Shown: positions 1-7,142 of the stretch, piece by piece | How the letters are laid out: the number at the start of each line of letters is the position of its first letter | Numbering within the stretch: the first letter of the stretch is position 1 | Assembly: GCA_902783615.1 (NCBI GenBank) | Contig: CACZRQ010000012.1 | Location: 1 to 7,368 of the forward strand | Length of the DNA: 7,368 bases | Direction: 5' to 3' | Origin: an uncultured Bacteroidales bacterium | GTDB taxonomy: Bacteria > Bacteroidota > Bacteroidia > Bacteroidales > Bacteroidaceae | The notes under the pieces: model-generated | Databases searched by the model: none | What the model saw: only the letters and a program-made list of their open reading frames with translations | Told to the model about the DNA's origin: nothing | Translations under genes and position numbers: made by a program

Positions 1-128
1 CGGTTGTTTTCTTCTGCTTTACTCAACCCTCACGGACTGCTTCCCATTAAGAAGTGGAATGCTCTGTGTTGCCCGGACTTTCCTCCTACATCCCGAAGAT
101 GCAAGCGACAAGCCGACCAACTGTTTCT
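1..128 (-). ncRNA. rnpB: RNase P RNA, 5' part (cut by window edge)
   Basis: This is the catalytic RNA of ribonuclease P, which trims the 5' leader of precursor tRNAs. Read on the minus strand, it contains the highly conserved bacterial RNase P block GAGGAAAGTCCGGGC (71-85), part of the P4 core. Just before the block is a hairpin of about eight base pairs with a UUCGG loop (85-105), placed as P3 would be. The RNA runs off the left edge, so the 3' half, including the second P4 strand, is not visible. The 5' end near 128 is inferred from the -7 box at 135-142 and is accurate to a few bases. The plus-strand open frame across this segment is a chance overlap. The identification rests on the conserved block plus the matching promoter; the family is not in serious doubt. 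Confidence 0.95.
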
Positions 129-134
129 GGGCTG

Positions 135-165
135 CAAAATTACAACAATTCATGGAAATGCCAAA
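135..165 (-). promoter_or_regulatory. rnpB promoter (Bacteroidota -33/-7 type)
   Basis: On the minus strand a TTTG box (162-165) is followed after exactly 19 bases by TAATTTTG (135-142). This is a full match to the Bacteroidota consensus TTTG-N19-21-TAnnTTTG. Transcription would begin about seven bases downstream, near 128, which fits the expected start of the RNase P RNA. The -33 box begins only about 24 bases past the stop codon of the YihY-like gene, and I see no convincing hairpin terminator between them. Confidence 0.85.
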
Positions 166-188
166 GCTTTGATGCATTTATATAATCG

Positions 189-1547
189 TCACAAGTCTTT
201 CACAGGGGTGTTTCCACTATCTCTAAACGCTTTGCGTGCTCGCTCCAACTGCTCATAATGCATCTTGAACTGATTCTGCCAATCCACCTTGAAGTCCTTG
301 AAACTAAAGCCCTTGGTACTGAGGCGGTCAATCGTTTCGGCCAACGTGATGTTCACACAACCTGATGCTGGCAAATAAATCTCCTCCTGACTCTTGTCTG
401 GTGCATTCATGATCAGTAAATCAGCTTCTGTCAGTTCATTCAGCACCATTTGCGTCAACTGGATTGGAATGTGGCATTTGTTTGAGAGCTGGCGAGCAGA
501 ATAGGGCTTGTCGTCGCCATAGGCATATTGCTTGCAAATCATCGACATCAACACCACAGCCAAATAGTTGCGATACTCGTATGAAGCGTTGTTCACCTCC
601 TTATAGTTGTCGTATCGCTTGAAATTCTGCATGATATACGTCAATTGGGCACCCAAGATACAGATGGTCCACGATACCTGCATCCACAACAGGAACAAAG
701 GCAAGGCGGCAAAACTACCGTAGATGGCATTGTAGCGAGATACCCAAACCTGTCCGCTGATGTACAGATACTGGAACGCCTGGAACATGGTACCAGCCAG
801 GATGCCGGCAATCAAGGCATACAGAAACTTCACCTTCGTGTTGGGCATGAAGATATACAAAGCCGTGAACATCAGCCAACTCAGCACGTAGGGAATAAGA
901 CGAATGAGAAACCTCACCATAGGTGCTATCAGCGCATAACCCTCAATCTTGTTGAACAGCGTACTCATGAAAATGCTCAAACCCCCACTCACAATGATGA
1001 GGATAGGCATCAGAATCAGCATCGAGAAATAATCTGTCACCTTGCGGTAAACCGTACGGTCTTTATTCACATACCAGATGTCGTTGAAAATGCTCTCCAT
1101 GTTGTTCACCAGACTGATGAATGTCCACAGCAAGGCTATCAGACCCACACCCAAGAACACGCCTCCTGTGGTCTGCGAGAGATATGAATCCACAAACTGG
1201 AAGATATACTTCGTGGCTTCTGTGGCACCACCTAAAAGTCCTTTTTCCACCTGCTCCTTCAAGAGGTTGTCGAAGCCGAAGCCCCTGGCTATGCCGAACA
1301 GGATGGCCAGAATGGGCACAATGGAAAGCAAGGTGCTGTAGGTCAGTGCCGCAGCTTTGTTGCTGATTTTGTCGGCAGAAAAGCGGTTCACCAGGATATA
1401 GATGACGCGTGTCACGTATGCCACAGCATTCCTCAGTGACAACCGTTGGTACACACTGTCTTGCCAGATGCCGAAGGTGATGAACTTGATGAGCCACTCC
1501 CAAGCCTTATCAATATATTCCCCTATTTTCGTAAACCATTTTCCCAT
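189..1547 (-). CDS. YihY/BrkB family inner-membrane protein with C-terminal winged-helix-like domain
   Basis: A 452-residue polytopic membrane protein of the YihY/virulence factor BrkB family. The family was once misnamed ribonuclease BN; its true role is unsettled, and transport or envelope functions have been suggested. Six hydrophobic segments lie at about residues 65-87, 130-147, 173-194, 214-235, 241-263 and 276-305. The last contains the family-typical YGSFAALPLFLLWMQVSW stretch (276-293). Residues from about 321 to 400 are soluble and read like a winged-helix fold (SARQLSNKCHIP...LNELTEADLLI), a C-terminal extension that shorter members lack. The start at 1547 (MGKWFTK) is preferred because it leaves 8 bases after the GH31 stop. 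An in-frame ATG at 1586 would add 13 non-hydrophobic residues and overlap the upstream gene. It is the last gene of the apparent operon. Family assignment is secure; function is not. Confidence 0.9.
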   Translation of the reverse strand: MGKWFTKIGEYIDKAWEWLIKFITFGIWQDSVYQRLSLRNAVAYVTRVIYILVNRFSADKISNKAAALTYSTLLSIVPILAILFGIARGFGFDNLLKEQVEKGLLGGATEATKYIFQFVDSYLSQTTGGVFLGVGLIALLWTFISLVNNMESIFNDIWYVNKDRTVYRKVTDYFSMLILMPILIIVSGGLSIFMSTLFNKIEGYALIAPMVRFLIRLIPYVLSWLMFTALYIFMPNTKVKFLYALIAGILAGTMFQAFQYLYISGQVWVSRYNAIYGSFAALPLFLLWMQVSWTICILGAQLTYIMQNFKRYDNYKEVNNASYEYRNYLAVVLMSMICKQYAYGDDKPYSARQLSNKCHIPIQLTQMVLNELTEADLLIMNAPDKSQEEIYLPASGCVNITLAETIDRLSTKGFSFKDFKVDWQNQFKMHYEQLERARKAFRDSGNTPVKDL

Positions 1548-1555
1548 GTCTATGC

Positions 1556-3847
1556 TCAATACTTCACTTGCTTCACACTCTTCCAATCAATGTCCTTGGT
1601 GCTCTGAGCCACCTTGGCTGTAGGAATCACAGCACCCTTGCGCACCAGGATCACAGCCTCCAGCTTGTCGGTTGTAATCTCTTGCCAGCCAGCCTGATAG
1701 GTATTGCCCGTCTGGTAATCCACCCAAGCGCCACCTGGCAGATATACCTTGCGGGTCCAATGACGCAAACCCGTAGTAGGACGATGGTCGGTATTGTTGA
1801 AATTATCCTCTGGGTCCACAAAGTCCTGTGGCGCATCGAACACAGGAGCCACCAGGATGTCCTGTCCGAACAGATATTGATCCTCCACCATCCAGGCCAC
1901 TGGGTCGTTGGGATATTCAATGAACATTGCCCTCACCATCGGCAAGCCCGTTTCCGTGCAATGCTTAGCCTGTTCCACGATGTAAGGCATCAGGGCATAC
2001 TTCATCTCGGCATTGGCACGATAGTAGTCGGTAAACTCTTGGTTATACAGCCAAGGCTCTGTGGGAGGAGCACCATGACTGCGGGTATGGGAAGTCAGAA
2101 AGCCGAAAGGCAACCAGCGGCGATATAGGTCCTCAGGGGTTGACTGCACGAATCCGCCGATGTCGTGACTCCAGAACGAGAAGCCAGAGAGGCCGAAGCT
2201 TAGTCCAGCATGCAGGGTTGAGAGCATAGCCTCGTTTGTGTTGGCAGCATCGCCACCCCAGTGCAGGGGATAACGCTGAGAACCAGCCCACGCTGAGCGA
2301 GCCCAGATGATGGCTCCGTCTTTCTGTACATCCTTGGTCACATCCCACACCGCTTTGTTGTAACGCACAGGATAGAGGTTGTGTTCATACATACCACCTC
2401 GACCGTTGTGATAGAATCCATCGTAGGGAGCCCCCTCGCCGAAGTCCACCTTGATGGCACCCACGCCCATCTCAAGCAGATTGCGCAAGTGACCCTGATA
2501 CCATTTCACAGCCTCAGGATTGGTGAAGTCCAGACAGGCATCCTCGTAAGGCATGGAGCCGTCGGCATTCCTCACCACCAGGTTCTTCTCAATCAGCTCG
2601 TTGTAGAACACATTGTGCTGGGTGAAGTAGGGCAGTTGCCACAAACTGATGTGGAACCCATCGTTCAGCAAGTCCTTCACCATCTGCTGCGGATCGGCAA
2701 AACGGTCTTTTGCAAACTGATAGTCGCATTGCCAATCTATGCCGAACCAACCTGTATCTAAGTGAATCACATCGGCAGGAATCCTGTTGTCACGCAGGTT
2801 CTTGGCAATGCCATAGGCATCTTGGTCGCTCAGGTAGGTGATACGGCTCATCCAAGTGCCGAAGCTCCAGGTGGGAGGCATCGGACTCTTGCCCACCAAG
2901 TCGGTATATTCGTTCAGAATCTCCGCAGGCGTTCCGATGAAGAGGAAGAAATCCACAGCCTCGTCGGCCATGAACAGCTTGGTGGCTCCCACATAGGTAG
3001 CTCCGAAGTCGCAGGTCACAGGTGCCGAGGTGTGCATGAACACGCCATAGCCTCTGTTAGAGAAATAGAATGGCACAGGCTTGTACATCTCATCGGTCTC
3101 AGGACCCTGAGGGTCAGTTACAAACAGGTTCACCTTCTGCCCAGCCTTGTTCAGACCCGTGGGCGACTCACCACATCCGTAGATGCGTTCGCCTGCCTTC
3201 AGTGAGAACACGGCGTTCATGCGACGCGAGTTGTCTGTTCCGCTCTTCTTGAAGTTGAATGGCAACAGCTTCACCTGACTTACAAAGTTGTCATCGTTCG
3301 TCCAGGTCTGCGTCAGCACCTTGCCCTTGGCATCCTTCAGTACCAGTCGCCAAGGATGCTTCTCGATGGTGAGCGAGCCCTTTGCGCTTTTATATACAAT
3401 CTCCTGCCCATTGTCGGCCACAGTCCAGTTGGCATGTGGATTGTCCTTCAGGAACTGCTCGCACAGCATAATCTCCTCAGTTTCCTTGGGAGGCACTAAT
3501 GAAGTGAGCATCCTGATGCGAACGGTACGGTCGGTGATGAAATCCACCTTGAAGCGGAACTGAGGGTCGTTCTCATAGCCCGTATCGGGGAAGTCCTTCA
3601 TCTGCAGCTTGTCGGCCACCACTGTATTGGTGTTGAAGGCCTGACGGGGTTCCAGACTGTAGCGAGCCCACTGCACCTTTCCCTCGCCCGTAGTGGTATC
3701 AAACTGCGTCAGTTTGTCAGCAAAGAAATAAGTGGCGGTCATGTCCACATAGTCGCGACTCATGTCCTTCGCCTGATTCATCAATTGTGCGAGAGCCGTC
3801 ATGCTGCAGGCCATCGCCAAAGCTGTTGTCAAGATCAGTTTCTTCAT
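1556..3847 (-). CDS. Secreted GH31 alpha-glycosidase (alpha-xylosidase/alpha-glucosidase type)
   Basis: A 763-residue glycoside hydrolase of family 31, a retaining enzyme that removes alpha-linked sugars from the non-reducing end. Residues 1-20 form a signal peptide, with probable cleavage after TALA before Q21, so it should act in the periplasm or outside the cell. A weak lipobox-like AMAC at 11-14 makes lipidation possible but less likely. An N-terminal beta-sandwich precedes the (beta/alpha)8 barrel (about 325-650), and a beta domain closes the protein. The nucleophile is D468 in KVDFGEG and the acid/base is D533 in HWGGD. R517 (ARS), W403 (SLWQLPY) and H561 (FWSHDIGGF) match active-site positions of YicI alpha-xylosidase, and the region from 515 to 600 is closely YicI-like. 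However, the YicI Cys-Phe pair after the subsite Asp (HFDCFW) is Thr-Gly here (HLDTGW, 362-367), so the substrate is open. The gene starts 18 bases after the MFS gene, presumably in the same transcript. The A-rich leader has no Shine-Dalgarno sequence. Confidence 0.93.
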   Translation of the reverse strand: MKKLILTTALAMACSMTALAQLMNQAKDMSRDYVDMTATYFFADKLTQFDTTTGEGKVQWARYSLEPRQAFNTNTVVADKLQMKDFPDTGYENDPQFRFKVDFITDRTVRIRMLTSLVPPKETEEIMLCEQFLKDNPHANWTVADNGQEIVYKSAKGSLTIEKHPWRLVLKDAKGKVLTQTWTNDDNFVSQVKLLPFNFKKSGTDNSRRMNAVFSLKAGERIYGCGESPTGLNKAGQKVNLFVTDPQGPETDEMYKPVPFYFSNRGYGVFMHTSAPVTCDFGATYVGATKLFMADEAVDFFLFIGTPAEILNEYTDLVGKSPMPPTWSFGTWMSRITYLSDQDAYGIAKNLRDNRIPADVIHLDTGWFGIDWQCDYQFAKDRFADPQQMVKDLLNDGFHISLWQLPYFTQHNVFYNELIEKNLVVRNADGSMPYEDACLDFTNPEAVKWYQGHLRNLLEMGVGAIKVDFGEGAPYDGFYHNGRGGMYEHNLYPVRYNKAVWDVTKDVQKDGAIIWARSAWAGSQRYPLHWGGDAANTNEAMLSTLHAGLSFGLSGFSFWSHDIGGFVQSTPEDLYRRWLPFGFLTSHTRSHGAPPTEPWLYNQEFTDYYRANAEMKYALMPYIVEQAKHCTETGLPMVRAMFIEYPNDPVAWMVEDQYLFGQDILVAPVFDAPQDFVDPEDNFNNTDHRPTTGLRHWTRKVYLPGGAWVDYQTGNTYQAGWQEITTDKLEAVILVRKGAVIPTAKVAQSTKDIDWKSVKQVKY

Positions 3848-3865
3848 ATCGTTGCTCTTTTTTAG

Positions 3866-5050
3866 TTAGCTGAATGATGCCGTTCTTTTCCTTTGCAGGA
3901 AGAACTGCCTGGTGCCCATGAAAAACAGGGCGAAGCCCACCACATGGATGGCGGCCATTGTCCAGAAAGCCGAGGCATAGCCGGCAAACTCAGCTATCGT
4001 ACCTCCTGCCAGAATGCCCAAGCCGATGCCTAAGTCCCACGAGGTGAGCAGGGTGGAGTTGGCTGTGCCTCTTTCATTGTTGTGCGCCACATTGATGATC
4101 ATGTTCTGCATGGCAGGCCACATGTGTCCGTTGCCCAAGCCAATCAGGATGGCAGAGCCGTAGTAGCCAATCATGTTGGGCATGGCGATGAACAGCGTAT
4201 AGCCAATGGTGGAGAGCACGATGCCACCAGCCGCGTTGTGCGTCAGCTTGCCCTCTCTCAGCGACTTTGCCCCTTGCAGGCGAGAGAGTATCAGACCTAT
4301 GCTCAACAGCATGAAGTAAGTGCCTGTGCCACTGGTGATGCCCATCACCTCCTTGCCATAGATGGCCAAGTAGTTGCTCAGCACCCCATAGCAGAAGCCG
4401 AAAGCGCAGATGTTCAGCCCAATCATCCATCCCTTCAGCAGGAAGAACCTGTCGAGCGAGAGGGCTTTCTTGTCCTTCAGCAGCTGCTTCTCTGGTAGTT
4501 TCACGGTGTAGTCCACCCACAAACCTAAACCTGCCACCACGAATGCCAACCAGAACAGCACATCGAAGTTGTGCACATATTTATATACGAACACGCTGAT
4601 GGTTGGCGCGATGGCCATCGCCAGGTTGTTGCTCAGTCCATAGTAGCCAATGCCCTCGTTCCTGCGGCTCGAAGGCAGCACATCGATGGCAACCGTGTTG
4701 TTGGCCACCGTCGAGGCTCCGTATGGTCCCCCATGCAAAGTGCGCACAATGGCAAACATCAGCAAGCTGCTGGCCAACAGATAGCCTCCGAAGAAGATGA
4801 AATACAGTGACAGGCAGATCAGCAACACTTTCTTGCGGGCGAAGCTGTCCACCACATAGCCGCTGAAGGGTCTCAGCAGCAGAGCCGTAATGGTGTAGCC
4901 ACTCAGCACCAGTCCTATCATGTCCTTGGTCGAGCCGAACGATTCGCTCAAGTACAAGGGCAGCAGAGGCGTGAGCAGATAGAAGGCAAACTGCATCGTG
5001 AAGTTTGCCACCATCACCTTCTTATAGTTGCTGTTCCACAGCTTCTCCAT
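3866..5050 (-). CDS. Major facilitator superfamily transporter (DHA1/AraJ-like)
   Basis: A 394-residue inner-membrane transporter of the major facilitator superfamily, of the usual length, with about twelve predicted hydrophobic helices. The loop between helices 2 and 3 carries the signature motif A in the form RPFSGYVVDSFARKKV (60-75). The following RTLHGGPYGAS region (103-113) is typical of the DHA1 group, often annotated arabinose-efflux-like. That group includes both drug and sugar exporters, so direction and substrate cannot be read from the sequence. The start at 5050 (MEKLWNS) is chosen over the in-frame ATG at 5071. The -7 box at 5074-5081 would place the transcript start near 5067, downstream of that ATG, and a GAAGGA ribosome site sits just before 5050. 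It is the first gene of the apparent operon with the GH31 gene, which hints at a sugar or glycoside-linked substrate (inference). Confidence 0.9.
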   Translation of the reverse strand: MEKLWNSNYKKVMVANFTMQFAFYLLTPLLPLYLSESFGSTKDMIGLVLSGYTITALLLRPFSGYVVDSFARKKVLLICLSLYFIFFGGYLLASSLLMFAIVRTLHGGPYGASTVANNTVAIDVLPSSRRNEGIGYYGLSNNLAMAIAPTISVFVYKYVHNFDVLFWLAFVVAGLGLWVDYTVKLPEKQLLKDKKALSLDRFFLLKGWMIGLNICAFGFCYGVLSNYLAIYGKEVMGITSGTGTYFMLLSIGLILSRLQGAKSLREGKLTHNAAGGIVLSTIGYTLFIAMPNMIGYYGSAILIGLGNGHMWPAMQNMIINVAHNNERGTANSTLLTSWDLGIGLGILAGGTIAEFAGYASAFWTMAAIHVVGFALFFMGTRQFFLQRKRTASFS

Positions 5051-5053
5051 GCT

Positions 5054-5060
5054 TCCTTCT
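5054..5060 (-). promoter_or_regulatory. Ribosome binding site of the MFS gene
   Basis: On the minus strand AGAAGGA lies three bases before the ATG at 5050. Shine-Dalgarno-like sites are uncommon in Bacteroidota, so this one is useful mainly because it supports the shorter start of the transporter. Confidence 0.5.
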
Positions 5061-5073
5061 TGCAAAATCATGG

Positions 5074-5081
5074 CAAAGTTA
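5074..5081 (-). promoter_or_regulatory. -7 promoter box for the MFS-GH31-YihY operon
   Basis: The minus strand reads TAACTTTG, a full match to the Bacteroidota -7 consensus TAnnTTTG. No good TTTG lies 19-21 bases upstream (around 5101-5105), so the -33 element is weak or the promoter needs an activator. Transcription would start near 5067, giving a leader of roughly 15-20 bases before the ATG at 5050. Confidence 0.65.
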
Positions 5082-5103
5082 GTGATTTTCTCGTTTATTT
5101 ACA

Positions 5104-5131
5104 TTGTTTTCATCAATTATTCGTATCTTTA
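5104..5131 (+). promoter_or_regulatory. Promoter of the isomerase-like gene
   Basis: TTG at 5104-5106 is followed after 17 bases by TATCTTTA (5124-5131), a one-mismatch version of TAnnTTTG. Transcription would start near 5138, about 19 bases before the ATG at 5157. That excludes the longer in-frame ATGs at 5028, 5049 and 5070. It is divergent from the MFS promoter, with the two -7 boxes about 42 bases apart, so a shared regulator could act on both (inference). Confidence 0.6.
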
Positions 5132-5156
5132 CGCTGAAATCATAAAAGCAATAACG

Positions 5157-6350
5157 ATGGAATTAGCGATTTATACCTTGACATCAGAACTGCACGACGA
5201 GCAGGCGATAAATGATGCAACGAAAGAATTTCTTGACAGTTTGGAAGTGCCTTATCAGCTGAAAGGCGATGACTTCAGCGATTATGGCACGCATGTCTTC
5301 GATGTGATTTATGTCAGGACTGGAGGCACTGAAAGCCTTTTCGAGAGTCTGTTCCCCCAGCTGCGGGAGCAATCCACAGGTCCTTTCTTGCTGCTGGCCT
5401 CGGGCAAACACAATTCATTGCCTGCCTCGCTGGAAATCATGTATTTCTTGCGTCTGAATGGGGAGATCGGTGAGATCCTGCATGGCAGCCCCGAAGACAT
5501 TCGGAGTCGTTTAGAAGAACTGGAAAAGCCTAGAGAGGTGAAATGGAAGATAAAGGGATGCCGTTTGGGAATCATTGGCGAGCCGTCCGACTGGCTCATC
5601 TCAAGCGTTTACGATCCACAAGCCATTCGCCGTAGGCTGGGCATCGAACTGGTGGAGATTCCCATGCAGACCTTGCTGCAGACCATTGCCGAAACGCCGC
5701 TACCCGAGCCATCGTTTTCATCGCCCAATGAAAAGGTGCAGAAAGCCTTGCCTGGGGCAGAACAGATCTATCTGGCATTGAAGAAGGTGGTGCAGGACTA
5801 CCAACTGCAGGGCTTCACCCTGCGCTGCTTCGATCTCCTCACGGCTGTACACAACACGGGCTGTCTGGCACTGGCACGCCTCAACAGCGAGGGCATCGTG
5901 GCAGGATGCGAGGGTGATGTACCTGCACTTGTGTCGATGGTGATAGCCAAGGCCGTTTCTGGTTATTCTGGTTTTCAGGCCAACCCGTCCTACATCGATC
6001 CACTCACTGGGAATGTGGTCTTTGCCCATTGCACCATCCCGTTGAATATGGTGGAGCGTTACGAGCTCGACACTCATTTCGAGTCGGGCATTGGTGTGGG
6101 CATCAGGGGGTTCATGAAGGATCGTGCCCCCATCACCCTTTTCAAGACCAACGGCACCCTCAGTCGCGCTGTCATTTATGAAGGCTGCGTGGTGAAGAAC
6201 CTGTCGGAACCAGACTTGTGCCGAACTCAGCTCCAGGTTGCCTTAGTAGGATGCCATGACTATTTCTTGGACAACCCCATGGGAAACCACCACATCATCA
6301 TCCCTGGTCACCACGAACACCTGATTAAGGAGTTGATGAATAATCTCTGA
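5157..6350 (+). CDS. L-fucose isomerase-like protein (COG2407 type), substrate unknown
   Basis: A 397-residue cytoplasmic protein without signal peptide or membrane segment, resembling the L-fucose/L-arabinose isomerase-like family that interconverts aldoses and ketoses with a divalent metal. The N-terminal half is Rossmann-like, with FDVIYVRTGGTES (48-60) and a second strand KGCRLGIIGEPSDW (133-146). The C-terminal half carries the family's best-kept parts: CFDLL (224-228), the AGCEGDVPALVSM block (249-261) with likely metal ligand E252, AHCTIP (290-295), and a GNHHIIIPGHH tail (376-386) whose histidines are candidate ligands. It is shorter than true L-fucose isomerase (about 590 residues), so it is probably a different isomerase. 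The start at 5157 follows the promoter at 5104-5131; upstream in-frame ATGs precede the promoter. Its neighbour across the divergent promoter is a GH31 operon, which suggests a role in using the released sugar (inference). Members of this broad group also include sulfoquinovose isomerases. Confidence 0.8.
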   Translation: MELAIYTLTSELHDEQAINDATKEFLDSLEVPYQLKGDDFSDYGTHVFDVIYVRTGGTESLFESLFPQLREQSTGPFLLLASGKHNSLPASLEIMYFLRLNGEIGEILHGSPEDIRSRLEELEKPREVKWKIKGCRLGIIGEPSDWLISSVYDPQAIRRRLGIELVEIPMQTLLQTIAETPLPEPSFSSPNEKVQKALPGAEQIYLALKKVVQDYQLQGFTLRCFDLLTAVHNTGCLALARLNSEGIVAGCEGDVPALVSMVIAKAVSGYSGFQANPSYIDPLTGNVVFAHCTIPLNMVERYELDTHFESGIGVGIRGFMKDRAPITLFKTNGTLSRAVIYEGCVVKNLSEPDLCRTQLQVALVGCHDYFLDNPMGNHHIIIPGHHEHLIKELMNNL

Positions 6351-6354
6351 GCAG

Positions 6355-6392
6355 ACTCCAAATGTAACTGGAGCCATATTGGACATTTTTTT
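6355..6392 (+). terminator. Possible terminator after the isomerase-like gene
   Basis: Five bases after the stop codon, CTCCA (6356-6360) can pair with TGGAG (6369-6373) around an 8-base loop. A run of seven T residues follows at 6386-6392. The stem is short and the T run begins about 12 bases after it, so this is a poor match to a Rho-independent terminator. It is listed for its position only. Confidence 0.25.
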
Positions 6393-6428
6393 AACCATTT
6401 CGGTCTGTGTAGAACCACCGAAAACCAA

Positions 6429-6436
6429 TACCTTTG
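6429..6436 (+). promoter_or_regulatory. -7 promoter box of the InlB-repeat pseudogene
   Basis: TACCTTTG matches the Bacteroidota -7 consensus fully and lies about 20 bases before the ATG at 6457, with a run of nine A residues (6438-6446) in between. No good TTTG -33 box is seen 19-21 bases upstream. The promoter appears intact although the gene it drives is broken. Confidence 0.6.
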
Positions 6437-6456
6437 CAAAAAAAAACAGGTAGCTT

Positions 6457-7142
6457 ATGAAAAAGTCATTGACAACCTTGGTCATCACCCTGCTTTCAGC
6501 CCTGCAGCTTCAGGCGCAGCAGTGCGAAGTGAAATTCAATCTCAATTACAACACCTCCCAGCAGGTGGAACCCATCAGCGTAAAGCAAGGATGTGCCTTG
6601 CCGCTCGACAAGAAACCTCTTCCCCAGCGTGAGGCTATCGCTTTGGCGGATGGTACACTTCGCCCGATTGCCAGCCTGCCGACGAATAGCTGTTTGGCAA
6701 GATGGTGGGCATGATGGGTGCCTTCATGCAGCAGGCCAACGACTCGATGAAGGTGGAGCAGCCCATGACGCTCTATGCGCGCTGGATAGCTCCCACTCAT
6801 ATCAAGACTGCCGAAGAGCTGAACCGCATGCGCGACGATTTGTATGGCTGGTATGTGCTCGACAACGACATCGACATGAGTGGCTTCTCCGACTGGGAGC
6901 AGGTGGGTGTGTATGAAGCCGACTACGAGTGGGCTGAAGGAGAGTGGTGGAAGAAAGCCTTCAAGGGCAAGCTCGACGGACAAGGTCATACCATCCGAAA
7001 CCTCAAGTCCACCCAGCCCACCTCCGAGAAGAAAGCCCTGTTCGGCTCGATGATGAATGGAGAGATCTGTAACTTGGTGATTGAGGACTTTGTGGTGGAT
7101 ATGAGCACCACCTCCATGTATGCTTCGCGCCACCCGCTTTAG
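6457..7142 (+). pseudogene. Broken gene for a secreted InlB-repeat / GLUG-like surface protein
   Basis: The gene begins with a clear signal peptide (MKKSLTTLVITLLSALQLQAQ). It continues into a Listeria-Bacteroides (InlB B-type) repeat starting VKFNLNYN. At 6631-6635 the reading frame breaks: GAGGCTATC would read on correctly as GAG-GGC-TAT if one G were restored. The other frame then gives EGYRFGGWYTSPDCQPADE, the expected repeat continuation, and meets TAG at 6687-6689. After the stop the same frame continues through LFGKM and closes the repeat with TLYARW. It then enters a GLUG-like region containing YVLDNDIDMSG, FKGKLDGQGHTIRNL and ALFGSMMNGEICNLVIED, usual in Bacteroidales surface beta-helix proteins. 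The frame ends suddenly at 7142 after SMYA, where such proteins usually run on for hundreds of residues. Two independent lesions plus a lost 3' end argue for a true pseudogene rather than one sequencing error. The function of the intact protein (adhesion or glycan binding) is only a guess. Confidence 0.8.

Noticed and set aside
4..258. 84-codon plus-strand frame at the left edge
   Set aside because: It crosses the RNase P RNA, its promoter and the end of the YihY-like gene, and its translation resembles no protein I know.
645..1187. 180-codon plus-strand frame inside the YihY-like gene
   Set aside because: Fully antisense to a well-supported membrane protein gene. The translation is rich in His, Gln and Thr with no recognisable domain, typical of a shadow frame.
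1548..1586. Longer start for the YihY-like protein at 1586
   Set aside because: It would overlap the GH31 coding end by about 31 bases and add a non-typical acidic leader; the ATG at 1547 gives normal operon spacing.
1556..3847. GH31 enzyme as a sulfoquinovosidase (YihQ/SqvB), given the nearby isomerase-like gene
   Set aside because: The sulfonate-binding pattern recalled from YihQ (an Arg and Trp in a QDW-G-R type segment) is absent; the equivalent stretch is HLDTGWFGIDWQCDY. The overall match is to the YicI-like side of the family.
6546..7133. 195-codon minus-strand frame across the pseudogene
   Set aside because: Antisense to a recognisable InlB/GLUG-like coding region, with a His-rich translation and no known motif.
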